From the NCBI GenBank assembly GCA_034003325.1, contig JAVEYW010000003.1, positions 1 to 64,000 of the forward strand: a DNA stretch of 64,000 nt, written 5' to 3'. The DNA is from Desulfobacterales bacterium. Lineage in GTDB: Bacteria; Desulfobacterota; Desulfobacteria; Desulfobacterales; JAFDDL01. Both the position numbers and the translations under genes were made by a program. The notes under the pieces were generated by a model. That model did no database searches. It saw nothing but the letters and a program-made list of their open reading frames with translations, and was not told the DNA's origin. Of the stretch, positions 15,837 to 24,727 are shown piece by piece. Each line of letters starts with the position of its first letter. The first letter of the stretch is position 1.

Positions 15837-15883
15837 TTCTGACACCTCAGCTTATTAACGGGTTTTATTCAAAGGAGGTAAAA

Positions 15884-17440
15884 TTGGGCTTTGAAATTTT
15901 CAAGGAATCCTATGCGGGCGGCATAAAGGAGATATCCATCGGACAAGGGGAAAAAGCCGTCACGATTGGCGGCGAGTCATGCTACCCCTTTTATCAATTT
16001 GAAGGGAGCATGCCGAATAAACCCAGAATCGCTATGGAAGTTTGGGACATGGACCCCGGGGAAGAATGGCCGGAATCCGCCAAGGCGCCTTTTAAGGACG
16101 TGCTGGGCGATGCGGCTGCCTGGGCTAAAAAATGCGTGGATCAGTACGGCGCACAAATGATCGTTTTACAACTCAAAAGCACGGACCCGAACGGCAAAGA
16201 CGCCAGCGCTGATGACGCCGCGGCAACGATTCAAAAAGTCTTAGCCGCCGTCAAGGTGCCGTTGATCATCTGGGGGTCTGCGAACACCAAAAAAGATGAA
16301 GTCGTTTTAAAAGCACTTGCCGAGAAGTTTGATGGAAAAAAATTGGTGCTGGGACCGGTGGAAGACAAAAACCACAAAGCCATCGGTGCTGCGGCCATGG
16401 GCTATGGCCACACGGTCATTTCCTCCTCACCGATCGATGTAAACCTTGCCAAACAGGTGAATATTCTGTTGGAAAACCTCGGTATGCCGCTGGATCGTAT
16501 GATTGTCGATCCCACGACCGGCGGTTTGGGTTATGGCCTTGAGTATTCCTATTCGGTCATGGAACGACTCAGAATGGCGGCACTGGCACAAGGGGACGAC
16601 AAGTTGCAGCTGCCGCTGATCAATAACGTGGCCAACGAGGTTTGGAAGTGCAAGGAAGTCAAACAGACCGTGCAAGACGCCCCGTCCCTGGGTGACCCGG
16701 AAAAACGAGGTATTCTGATGGAGTCCGTTGCGGCGGTCAGTTACCTGATGGCCGGATCCAATATTTTGATTATGCGTCATCCGGAAGCGATTCGGATGGT
16801 CCGTTCATTCATCGACCTGGTATCGGATGGTGGCAGTGCGTTGAGCGTGGCAGGGGCCAAAAAACAGTTGGATGATGTGGATATCGACTTTGCCGTATTG
16901 GCACCGGCGCCGGATTTGACGATTGCCGAAGATAAAAAGGCGGCGCCTGCTAAAAAAGAAGCCCCGGCGGCACCCAAAGCAGCCGAAGCGCCCAAGAAGG
17001 AAGCCCCCAAGGCTGCAGCCCCGGCACCTAAAGCGGAAGTAAAGGCAGCACCCGCGCCAGTCGTGGAAGCCAAGCCTGCTGCTGTTCCTGTCGTCGACAA
17101 GGCCGCTGAAGAGGCCGCCGCCAAAGCTGCCGCTGATGCCAAGGCAAAAGCGGAGGCGGACGCCAAAGCCAAAGCCGAAGCGGATGCCAAGGCAAAAGCG
17201 GCTGCCGAGGCAAAAGCCAAAGCGGAGGCGGAAGCCAAAGCCGCCGCAGACGTTAAGGCCAAATTGGACGCCGAAGAAAATGCCGTCCGCGAAAAACGCG
17301 CCAAAGAACGTGATGAACGGATGGCTCAACGGCAACCCGGCGAGAAGAAGGCTGTGTCCTTGACGGCTGCAGCGCAGCAACAATCAGAACTGGATAAAAT
17401 TCTTGCCAGGCTCGATCGCGTTCACCGACGCGTTGCATAG
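15884..17440 (+). CDS. acsD: Corrinoid Fe-S protein small subunit (AcsD/CdhD) with long Ala/Lys-rich tail
   Basis: Partner of AcsC; together they carry the methyl-cobamide that passes the methyl group to acetyl-CoA synthase. A TTG start at 15884 follows AAAGGAGG and gives 518 residues beginning GFEIFKESYAGGIKE. Residues 1 to about 340 form the TIM barrel expected for the family (GGESCYPFYQFEG, VKVPLIIWGSAN, LIINNVAN region, MIVDPTTGGLGYGLEYS, ILIMRHPEAI). From about 345 the chain becomes an Ala/Pro/Lys linker and then a repeating KAKAEADAKAKAE helix, ending with a basic region (REKRAKERDERMAQ) and a short helix. AcsD proteins normally stop near residue 320, so the tail of about 175 residues is unusual. 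Confidence 0.92.
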   Translation: MGFEIFKESYAGGIKEISIGQGEKAVTIGGESCYPFYQFEGSMPNKPRIAMEVWDMDPGEEWPESAKAPFKDVLGDAAAWAKKCVDQYGAQMIVLQLKSTDPNGKDASADDAAATIQKVLAAVKVPLIIWGSANTKKDEVVLKALAEKFDGKKLVLGPVEDKNHKAIGAAAMGYGHTVISSSPIDVNLAKQVNILLENLGMPLDRMIVDPTTGGLGYGLEYSYSVMERLRMAALAQGDDKLQLPLINNVANEVWKCKEVKQTVQDAPSLGDPEKRGILMESVAAVSYLMAGSNILIMRHPEAIRMVRSFIDLVSDGGSALSVAGAKKQLDDVDIDFAVLAPAPDLTIAEDKKAAPAKKEAPAAPKAAEAPKKEAPKAAAPAPKAEVKAAPAPVVEAKPAAVPVVDKAAEEAAAKAAADAKAKAEADAKAKAEADAKAKAAAEAKAKAEAEAKAAADVKAKLDAEENAVREKRAKERDERMAQRQPGEKKAVSLTAAAQQQSELDKILARLDRVHRRVA

Positions 17441-17547
17441 GGCTTATGGACCCCATGTGGCAAAGACGACAGCCGGTAATAGCCGGGCCGCCTTTGCGAC
17501 ATTTATGATATGAGATAATGACACACAAACATGTGGAGGAACCACAA

Positions 17548-19581
17548 GTGACAGATAAAATTGAAAAAAAGGCTGAAAAAGAAGCCAAGAAAGCCGATCC
17601 GGTAAAGGCTTCTATGGATCTTGCGACCCAGATTATGATCGCACGCGCTCAGGAACTCGGTGTTGAAACCGTTTTTGACAGAGCTGAAAGCATGAAGCCC
17701 TGTAACATTGGGGTTCAGGGCACCTGCTGCAAAAATTGTTCAATGGGTCCCTGCCGGTTGCCCTTAACCAAATCCGTCGGAGACGGGCCGGATGAACGCA
17801 AAGGCCTCTGCGGCGCAACAGCGAACACCATTGCCGCAAGAAACTTTGCCCGCATGGTGGCCGGCGGCGCCTCCGCACACTCGGATCATGGCCGTTGCGT
17901 GGCCGAAGTATTTATGGCTGTGGCGCGAAAAGAGTCCGCGGATTATAAGATCAAAGACACGCAGAAACTTCTGGCGGTAGCTGAGGCCTTGGGCGTTGCC
18001 ATCACAGTGAAAACTGATGACGGTACCGAAGCGGATCGGGATATGGATGAGATCGCTTTGGAAGTAGCCGAAATAGCGCTGGCCGAATGGGGCAAACCGG
18101 AAGGCGAGTTGCTTTATATGAAACGGGCACCGCAACCGCTTTACGAAAAATGGAAAAAAGCCGGCGTTCTTCCCCGAAATATCGATCGGGAAATCGTTGA
18201 AATCATGCATCGCACCCATATGGGGGTTGATCAGGATTATAAGAATATCGTCAAGCAGTGTACGCGCGCCGCGCTGGCGGATGGATGGGGTGGCTCCATG
18301 CTGGCGACCGACCTTCAGGATGTTTTGTTCGGAACCCCGTATCCGATACAGTCCGAAGCGAACCTGGGCATCATGAAGGAAGATCATGTCAACATTATCA
18401 TTCATGGTCATGAGCCGGTTCTTTCCGAGATGATCGTGGCTGCTGCTCAATCCAAGGAAATGGTTGATTACGCCAAGAGCATGGGGGCCAAGGGCATTCA
18501 GTTGGGCGGCATCTGTTGTACTGGAAACGAAATGTTGCAGCGCCACGGCGTGCCGCCGGCAGGCACCTTCCTTCAGCAGGAACTTGCCATCATCACCGGC
18601 GCCTGCGATGCCATGGTGGTCGATATTCAGTGTATTTTTCAGAACCTGGCCAATGTCGCTAAATGCTTCCACACCAAATTGATCACCACGCATCCCATTG
18701 CCCGTATGGAGCAGGACAATGTGATTCATATTGAATTTGATGAGCATCATGCCATGGATGACGCCAAGCGGATCGTCCGCATGTCCATCGAAAATTTTAA
18801 AAACCGCCGCACAGAGGTCATGATTCCCCGCCAGAAAGCGACACAGATTGCTGGGTTTGGGGTTGAATCCATTAAATACCATCTGGGTGGCACCTTCAGG
18901 GGTAGCTATTACACGCTCAATGACAATATTATCAACGGCCGGATTCGCGGCATTGCCGGTGTTGTCGGTTGCAACAACGCCAGAACCCGTCATAATGAGG
19001 GGCATATTCTGGTGGTCAAGGAATTGATCAAAAATGACGTCGTTGTTCTCACCACGGGATGCAACGGCATTGCCTGCGCCATGGAAGGACTGTTGACGCC
19101 GGAAACCGCTGCGGTATTCTGTGGCCCTGGTCTGAGAGAAGTCTGCGAGACCGTCGGCATTCCGCCGGTTCTGCACATGGGCTCCTGTGTGGATAACAGC
19201 CGAATTCTGCTGGCGGCAACCGAAGTGGTGAAGGCGGGCGGTCTTGGAAAAGACATATCCGATCTACCGGTGGCCGGCAGCGCGCCGGAGTGGATGAGTG
19301 AAAAAGCCATTTCCATCGGACATTATTTTGTCACCTCAGGCGTCTATACCGTATTCGGCGTCACCTTCCCGAGTAGCGGCGCTCCCGTCTTTGAAAACTA
19401 TCTGTTCAAAGACCTGGAAAAGACTTATGGCGGCATGTGGGATTTTGAAATTGACCCGATCAAACATGCACACAAGATGATCGCCCATATCGACAAAAAG
19501 CGTAAAGCCCTCGGCATCGACAAAGCCAGAGAGCGCGTTCTGATGGATATGGCCGACCGGCAAAAATTGGAGGCAATATAA
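17548..19581 (+). CDS. acsA: Anaerobic Ni-Fe-S carbon monoxide dehydrogenase, catalytic subunit
   Basis: Interconverts CO2 and CO at the C-cluster and, with AcsB, supplies CO for acetyl-CoA. The N-terminal cluster region is NIGVQGTCCKNCSMGPCRLP followed by KGLCGATANTIAARNF and AHSDHGR. C-cluster ligands and conserved blocks include GAKGIQLGGICCTGNE, VVDIQCIFQNL, GVVGCNNART, TTGCNGIACAMEG, LHMGSCVDNSR and FGVTFPSSGAP. I chose GTG 17548 (677 residues) because GGAGGA lies ten bases before it; ATG 17518 has no Shine-Dalgarno. No cooC nickel-insertion gene or ferredoxin accompanies it. It sits between acsD and acsB. Confidence 0.96.
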   Translation: MTDKIEKKAEKEAKKADPVKASMDLATQIMIARAQELGVETVFDRAESMKPCNIGVQGTCCKNCSMGPCRLPLTKSVGDGPDERKGLCGATANTIAARNFARMVAGGASAHSDHGRCVAEVFMAVARKESADYKIKDTQKLLAVAEALGVAITVKTDDGTEADRDMDEIALEVAEIALAEWGKPEGELLYMKRAPQPLYEKWKKAGVLPRNIDREIVEIMHRTHMGVDQDYKNIVKQCTRAALADGWGGSMLATDLQDVLFGTPYPIQSEANLGIMKEDHVNIIIHGHEPVLSEMIVAAAQSKEMVDYAKSMGAKGIQLGGICCTGNEMLQRHGVPPAGTFLQQELAIITGACDAMVVDIQCIFQNLANVAKCFHTKLITTHPIARMEQDNVIHIEFDEHHAMDDAKRIVRMSIENFKNRRTEVMIPRQKATQIAGFGVESIKYHLGGTFRGSYYTLNDNIINGRIRGIAGVVGCNNARTRHNEGHILVVKELIKNDVVVLTTGCNGIACAMEGLLTPETAAVFCGPGLREVCETVGIPPVLHMGSCVDNSRILLAATEVVKAGGLGKDISDLPVAGSAPEWMSEKAISIGHYFVTSGVYTVFGVTFPSSGAPVFENYLFKDLEKTYGGMWDFEIDPIKHAHKMIAHIDKKRKALGIDKARERVLMDMADRQKLEAI

Positions 19582-19651
19582 TTTCGGCTGGAAGCCGTTA
19601 ATTGTCTTTGACTGAACACTGAATCATCAATCCTCAACGAAGGAGGAAAAA

Positions 19652-21862
19652 ATGTCCAAATTAGTCGCATTTGCCGCTATACAAGGTGGCTACAATATCG
19701 TTTCCAAAGTCGAAGGAGAATACCAGAAAGCCCTGGAGACCTTTGACGCCTCCACAAAAGTCGGGTTTCCCAACACCGCTTATTATCTGCCGGTGATTTA
19801 CTCCCTTCTGGGAATTAAAGTTGAAACCCTGGAAGACATGAAAAAGCCGTTGGAATTTGCCCGCAAGCTGTTACCGCCCCATGTTAAAGGCGCCAATCAC
19901 CTGCCGTACCTCGGCCCCCTTTTGGATGCCGGTATGGCGGCATTGCTGGCTTTTGAAATCAAGGAAGCCATCCGGTATCTGAACCAACCGGATTTTTATC
20001 TCCACTCGGAAGATATCGATGAAGACGCCGGCAAAATCTGGCTGGGCGCTGCGGACGATACGGTTTTCCGTAAACGCGGCGTGGAATTTGTCGATGGCTC
20101 GGCCCCCGGGTTTGCCGCGATTGTTGGAGCAGCACCGAATCCCGAAATCGCCAAATTGATTGTTGAAGACTATCAGAAACGAAGCCTTTACATCTTTCTG
20201 GCAGCCAATCATAACGGCACCACAGTTGCTCAGCAGTTGCTGGAAGCCGGCGTTCAAATCGGCTGGAATACCCGTATTGTTCCCTTTGGCCCGGATATCT
20301 CCTCCGCCATTTTCGCGCTCGGGTTCGCCAACCGCGCCGCCATGGCCTTTGGTGGTGTGCAGCCGGGTGATTACAAAAAAATGCTGCTATATAATAAGGA
20401 CAGAATCTTTGCCTTTGTAAACGCGTTGGGTGATGTAGGCACCGAATGGGGCGCTGCGGCAGCCGGTTGTGTGAACTGGGGCTTTCCGACGCTCGCGGAT
20501 ACGGATATTCCCGAGATTCTTCCTACGGGTATCTGTACCTATGAACATGTGGTCGCCAATGTTCCGCATGCTGAAATGTGCCAGCGCTCGGTCGAGGTTC
20601 GCGGTCTAAAGGTCACGGTATCTCAGATCGACATTCCGCTGGCGTTCGGCCCCGCCTATGAAGGGGAACGGGTTCGCGGCAAGGATCTGTATGCGCAATG
20701 CGGCAGCAAGACCCAGTGTACGGAGCTTGCGAAGATGGCCGAAATGAATGAAATCGAGGACGGCAAGGTGGAGATCATCGGACCCGATGTTACGGAACTT
20801 AAAGAGGGCGCCACCTTCCCGATGGGTATCTACGTTCAGATCGCGGGCCGGGAATTTCAGACGGATTTCGAACCGATTCTCGAACGTCAGATTCACCACC
20901 TGGTCAACTACATTCAGGGCGTCATGCATGCCGGTCAGCGCGATATCTCCTGGATTCGGATTAGTAAATCTGCCATGGAAAAAGGATTCAGCCTGAAACA
21001 TATCGGTAAGGTGCTGCATGCCAAATTCCATCAGGATTTCCAGAAGATCGTCGACAAAGTACAGGTCACGCTCTTCACAAAACAAGAGGATGTGGACAAA
21101 CTAACCGCCAGGGCCCGCGGGGAATATAAGCTGCGGGATGAGCGGGTGGAAAAGATGACGGACGAGGATGTCGAGACTTATTATTCTTGTACGCTGTGCC
21201 AGTCCTTTGCGCCGAGCCATGTTTGTTCGGTCAGTCCCGAGCGGACCGGTCTTTGCGGTGCCTATAACTGGATGGACTGCAAGGCCTCTTTCGAAATCAA
21301 TCCGACCGGCCCGAACCAGCCCATTGAAAAGGGTGAATGTATCGATCCGAAACTCGGCCAGTGGAAAGGTGTTAATGACTTTATTCAAAAAGCCTCCCGC
21401 GGCGCTGTTACGCATTATAATTTCTACTCCATGGTTGTTGATCCCATGACGACCTGTGGGTGTTGTGAATGTATCGCGGCCATGCTGCCGTCCTGTAATG
21501 GCGTTATGACCGTCAGCCGTGATTATGCCGGCGAAACGCCCTGCGGGATGAAGTTTACGACGCTGGCCGGTGTTATGGGCGGCGGGGCCTCTTCTCCCGG
21601 GTTCGTGGGCCACTCAAAATACAATATCACGCAGCGGAAGTTTATCATCGGAGACGGCGGATTGCTGCGCATGGTCTGGATGCCCAAAATCCTTAAAGAC
21701 GAGCTTAAAGACCGCTTGATTAAACGCGGAGAAGAAATGGGTGTTCCGGATCTGTTCGACAAAATTGCGGATGAAACGGTCGGAACGACAGAGGAAGAAG
21801 TGTTGGCGTTCCTGCAGGAAAAGGGACATCCCGCACTTTCCATGCCTTCGATCATCGGTTAA
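19652..21862 (+). CDS. acsB: Acetyl-CoA synthase (CODH/ACS subunit beta)
   Basis: Condenses CO, a methyl group from CFeSP and CoA at the Ni-Ni-[4Fe-4S] A-cluster. The A-cluster motif is intact: YSCTLCQSFAPSHVC and GLCGAY (about residues 513-535) provide the Fe-S cysteines, and TTCGCCECIAA gives the C-G-C distal nickel site at residues 602-604. At 736 residues it is the long bacterial form, with an N-terminal CODH-interacting domain (absent from archaeal CdhC) starting SKLVAFAAIQGGYN. AAGGAGG precedes the ATG. acsC follows after 168 bases that include a strong hairpin. Confidence 0.96.
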   Translation: MSKLVAFAAIQGGYNIVSKVEGEYQKALETFDASTKVGFPNTAYYLPVIYSLLGIKVETLEDMKKPLEFARKLLPPHVKGANHLPYLGPLLDAGMAALLAFEIKEAIRYLNQPDFYLHSEDIDEDAGKIWLGAADDTVFRKRGVEFVDGSAPGFAAIVGAAPNPEIAKLIVEDYQKRSLYIFLAANHNGTTVAQQLLEAGVQIGWNTRIVPFGPDISSAIFALGFANRAAMAFGGVQPGDYKKMLLYNKDRIFAFVNALGDVGTEWGAAAAGCVNWGFPTLADTDIPEILPTGICTYEHVVANVPHAEMCQRSVEVRGLKVTVSQIDIPLAFGPAYEGERVRGKDLYAQCGSKTQCTELAKMAEMNEIEDGKVEIIGPDVTELKEGATFPMGIYVQIAGREFQTDFEPILERQIHHLVNYIQGVMHAGQRDISWIRISKSAMEKGFSLKHIGKVLHAKFHQDFQKIVDKVQVTLFTKQEDVDKLTARARGEYKLRDERVEKMTDEDVETYYSCTLCQSFAPSHVCSVSPERTGLCGAYNWMDCKASFEINPTGPNQPIEKGECIDPKLGQWKGVNDFIQKASRGAVTHYNFYSMVVDPMTTCGCCECIAAMLPSCNGVMTVSRDYAGETPCGMKFTTLAGVMGGGASSPGFVGHSKYNITQRKFIIGDGGLLRMVWMPKILKDELKDRLIKRGEEMGVPDLFDKIADETVGTTEEEVLAFLQEKGHPALSMPSIIG

Positions 21863-21965
21863 TCGGCCGGCACGGGCAAGCGGACGGTCCTTCGCGCCAG
21901 CCCACTGCGTGGAAATTGACGGATGATGTATAAGGACTTAACAACAAACGCGGGCATATAAAAAA

Positions 21966-21997
21966 CACCGCCGGATGCGCTTACCGGTCCGGCGGTG
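21966..21997 (+). promoter_or_regulatory. Strong intergenic hairpin between acsB and acsC
   Basis: CACCGCCGGA at 21966-21975 pairs perfectly with TCCGGCGGTG at 21988-21997. There is no T-run, so it is more likely an mRNA processing or stability element than a terminator, and could set different amounts of the upstream and downstream subunits. Confidence 0.6.
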
Positions 21998-22030
21998 ATA
22001 CGCTGCGCGTAACAATATAAGGAGACAAAA

Positions 22031-23371
22031 ATGGCATTAACCGGAATTCAGATATTCAAACTCCTGCCGAAAACAAATTGCAAGGAATGCGGCGTTCCCA
22101 CATGTCTGGCCTTTGCCATGAACCTGGCATCCGGCAAGGCGGAGCTGGACAGCTGCCCTTACGTATCTGACGAGGCCCGGGCTCAACTGGCGGAAGCCGC
22201 CGCCCCGCCGATCCGACCCGTTGCAATCGGAAAAGGGGTTCGGGCGTTTACCGCCGGCGGAGAAACCGTATTATATCGCCATGAAAAAACCTTTTTCAAC
22301 CCGACGGCTTTGGCTGCTACGGTACCCTCCGACATTGCGGCCGATGCGCTGAAAGCAAAACTTACCGCATGGAACGCGTTGCAGTATGAGCGCGTGGGGC
22401 TCAACCTGAGACCCGAACTCGTGGCGGTAAAGGATGTGAACGGCGATGCCGCGGCCTTTGCCAAAACAGCCAAAACAGTGGCGGAGACCTCGGAATTCAA
22501 TGTGATTCTGATGACTCAGGACGCTGCCGTAATGAAGGCCGGTATTGAAGCAGCCGGCTTTAAGAAACCGTTGATGTATACAGCCACCGCAGCCAACGTG
22601 GATGCGTTCGGCGCCCTGGCCAAAGAAAATAATCTGCCGTTGGCTGTCAAAGCGGACAGTGTGGAAGCGCTCATTCCGCTGACCGATAAACTGACCGGCC
22701 TGGGGCTAAAAGATCTCGTCATTGATTCAGGTGCTAGAGAAATCAAGAAAAACCTGGAAGACAATATTGTCATTCGACGGGCGGCCCTTAAATCGGCAAA
22801 TCGTGCACTGGGCTTTCCGACCATTAATTTCGCAAGTGAAATGGCCTCCAACTTGGACATGGAAACGCTCATCGCCAGCATGCAGATTGCCAAGTACGGC
22901 GGCATTATCGTCATGTCCGATTTCGCAGCGGAAGGGGTTTTCCCGTTGCTTCTGGAACGGCTCAATATTTTCACCGATCCTCAGCGGCCCATGACCGTAA
23001 CGGAAGGCATTTACGAGATCGGGAATCCGAATGAGAACTCACCGGTGCTTGTCACCACGAATTTCGCCTTGACGTATTTTATCGTTTCCGGTGAAATTGA
23101 AGGCAGCAAAGTTCCCGCATGGTTGCTCATAAAGGATTCCGAGGGGCTGAGCGTTTTGACGGCGTGGGCGGCCGGCAAATTTTCCGGCGATGATGTGGGT
23201 GCGTTTGTGAAAAAGTCCGGCATCATGGACAAGGTTAAACATAAAGAGCTGATTATTCCGGGCTATGCAGCGGCGATCGCCGGCGATGTGGAAGAAGAAC
23301 TCCCCGGATGGACTATCACGGTCGGACCGCGCGAAGCCGCGCATCTTCCGGCATTTCTTAAATCAAGATAA
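22031..23371 (+). CDS. acsC: Corrinoid Fe-S protein large subunit
   Basis: Carries the low-potential [4Fe-4S] cluster and holds the cobamide. The N-terminal cluster motif is CKECGVPTCLAFAMNLASGK with a fourth cysteine in ELDSCP, all within the first 45 residues. A central TIM barrel and a C-terminal Rossmann-like B12-contacting domain follow (ending LPGWTITVGPREAAHLPAFL). 446 residues, as expected. AAGGAGAC lies before the ATG. It works with AcsD, coded two genes upstream, and receives methyl from AcsE, coded next. Confidence 0.95.
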   Translation: MALTGIQIFKLLPKTNCKECGVPTCLAFAMNLASGKAELDSCPYVSDEARAQLAEAAAPPIRPVAIGKGVRAFTAGGETVLYRHEKTFFNPTALAATVPSDIAADALKAKLTAWNALQYERVGLNLRPELVAVKDVNGDAAAFAKTAKTVAETSEFNVILMTQDAAVMKAGIEAAGFKKPLMYTATAANVDAFGALAKENNLPLAVKADSVEALIPLTDKLTGLGLKDLVIDSGAREIKKNLEDNIVIRRAALKSANRALGFPTINFASEMASNLDMETLIASMQIAKYGGIIVMSDFAAEGVFPLLLERLNIFTDPQRPMTVTEGIYEIGNPNENSPVLVTTNFALTYFIVSGEIEGSKVPAWLLIKDSEGLSVLTAWAAGKFSGDDVGAFVKKSGIMDKVKHKELIIPGYAAAIAGDVEEELPGWTITVGPREAAHLPAFLKSR

Positions 23372-23398
23372 GCGCTGAGCTTGCTGTAATCTCGTTTT

Positions 23399-23432
23399 TC
23401 AGGGCCTCTTTTTTCAATGCAAGAGGTCCTGA
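23399..23432 (+). promoter_or_regulatory. Hairpin between acsC and acsE
   Basis: TCAGGGCCTCTT (23399-23410) pairs with AAGAGGTCCTGA (23421-23432) with one mismatch. No T-run follows, so it is probably a processing or stability hairpin like that at 21966. Confidence 0.5.
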
Positions 23433-23492
23433 GAACCTTTCGATCGGTGGGGGCACCTGCCGAGGCGCTTAATGTTCATTGAAGGAGGAAAT

Positions 23493-24383
23493 ATGTTACT
23501 CATCGGCGAAAGTTTGAACGTAATTTCAAAGAAAATAGGGAAGGCGTTCAAAGAAAGAGATCCGAAACCGATCCAGGAAGAAGCACTGTTTCAAAAACAA
23601 AAAGGGATGGATTACATTGACATCAACCTGGGGCCGGCCAAAAAAGACGGCCATGAATTGATGCCCTGGGTGGTGCAGGTGGTGCAGGAAGTCGTTTCCG
23701 ATATTCCGTTGGTCCTGGATACTTCCAATATCGCTGCCATCGAAGCGGCGCTGAAAGTTGTCAAGCCCTGTGGCACCCCGCACATGATCAACTCCATTAT
23801 GTGTCGTCCGGAACGCTATGAGAAAATGGTTCCCATGGCTGCGGAATACAATGCCGATTTTATCGCCCTGATGTGGGGCCCCGAGGGCTTGCCCCGGGAT
23901 GAAAACGAGCGGGCCGCGCTCTGTGTCGAATTGCTCTATTTTGCCAATGAAGCCGGCATTCCCAATGAAAAAATCTGGGTGGACGGTATCGTTACCCCCG
24001 TTAACATTCAGCAACCCCAGGCTATCAGTCTGATGAACTTTCAGTCGATGATTCCGGAGATGGCTCCGGGCGCGCGCAGCACCTGTGGACTCTCCAATAT
24101 TTCCAACGGCGCGCCGGATCACCTGCGCCCGATTATCAACCAGACCTACATGGTCATGCTGCAAAAGCACGGCATGCAGTCGGTGATTGCCGATCCGCTC
24201 GATGACCGTCTGATCGCCATCGCAAAAGGCCAACGTCAGGACATCGTGGATCTTATCTACGGCATGATGGATGGCGTGGATCCGAATATGGCCGGCCTGA
24301 CCAAGGAAATGCAGGATTTTGCCAAAACCGTCAATATTATTACGGGGAAAGCCCTGTACTCCGATTCATGGCTTGATATTTAA
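23493..24383 (+). CDS. acsE: Methyl-THF:corrinoid Fe-S protein methyltransferase
   Basis: Transfers the methyl group from 5-methyltetrahydrofolate to Co(I) of the CFeSP, joining the methyl and carbonyl branches. A pterin-binding TIM barrel of 296 residues: LLIGESLNVISKKIG, QKGMDYIDINLGPAKKDG, PLVLDTSNIAAIEAAL, GTPHMINSI, STCGLSNISNGAP and a C-terminal MAGLTKEMQDFAK. I use the ATG after GAAGGAGGAAAT rather than the in-frame ATG seven codons earlier. The operon ends here: a terminator follows at 24406. Confidence 0.94.
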   Translation: MLLIGESLNVISKKIGKAFKERDPKPIQEEALFQKQKGMDYIDINLGPAKKDGHELMPWVVQVVQEVVSDIPLVLDTSNIAAIEAALKVVKPCGTPHMINSIMCRPERYEKMVPMAAEYNADFIALMWGPEGLPRDENERAALCVELLYFANEAGIPNEKIWVDGIVTPVNIQQPQAISLMNFQSMIPEMAPGARSTCGLSNISNGAPDHLRPIINQTYMVMLQKHGMQSVIADPLDDRLIAIAKGQRQDIVDLIYGMMDGVDPNMAGLTKEMQDFAKTVNIITGKALYSDSWLDI

Positions 24384-24405
24384 TCGGTTTCCGGTTTAAA
24401 GTCAA

Positions 24406-24437
24406 AGCCTCCTCTGTTTTAAGGGGAGGCTTTTTTT
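24406..24437 (+). terminator. Rho-independent terminator of the acs operon
   Basis: AAGCCTCCTCTG...AAGGGGAGGCTT hairpin followed by seven T. Confidence 0.88.
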
Positions 24438-24478
24438 GTTTTTTAAGAACGTTAACGCATTATTGCCACGGAGGGCAC

Positions 24479-24727
24479 ATGCTGGTACTGACACGGAAGG
24501 TCGGTGAGAAATTGCTGATCGGCGATGATATCATCGTTCAGGTGATAGAGGTGAATCGCGGGAACATTCGCCTCGGTATTGAAGCGCCGGGACACGTTTC
24601 CATCATGCGCTTTGAGGTGTACGAACGAATCCGGGAAGAGAATGTGAAGGCTGCTAGCCCAAAAGCCGCTATGGATATTCAACGGGTGGCTGATCTTTGG
24701 AAAAAAAATAAAGGGGAAAACCATTGA
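24479..24727 (+). CDS. csrA: Carbon storage regulator CsrA
   Basis: Small homodimeric RNA-binding protein that blocks translation by covering GGA-containing leaders. All hallmarks are present: MLVLTRKVGEKLLIGDDIIV, the RGNIRLGIEAPGHVSIMR core with the conserved R, and a VYERIREEN C-terminal helix. 82 residues. Its stop overlaps the start of fliW (TTGA), so the two are translationally coupled. FliW-type systems use CsrA chiefly on flagellin mRNA, and the flagellin gene lies 4 kb away. Confidence 0.97.
   Translation: MLVLTRKVGEKLLIGDDIIVQVIEVNRGNIRLGIEAPGHVSIMRFEVYERIREENVKAASPKAAMDIQRVADLWKKNKGENH

Noticed and set aside
15314-15883. Cobalamin riboswitch ahead of acsD
   Set aside because: No B12 box and no CCCGC-CTGTAA core, unlike the clear example at 59965-60146.
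16777-17383. Ala/Ser-rich and Gly/Phe-rich frames opposite the acsD tail
   Set aside because: They are the reverse reading of the repeated Ala/Lys codons of AcsD.
17764-19176. 470-codon open frame antisense to the CO dehydrogenase gene
   Set aside because: It lies wholly opposite a gene with full motif support, has no ribosome site and reads as a typical antisense shadow of GC-rich coding DNA.
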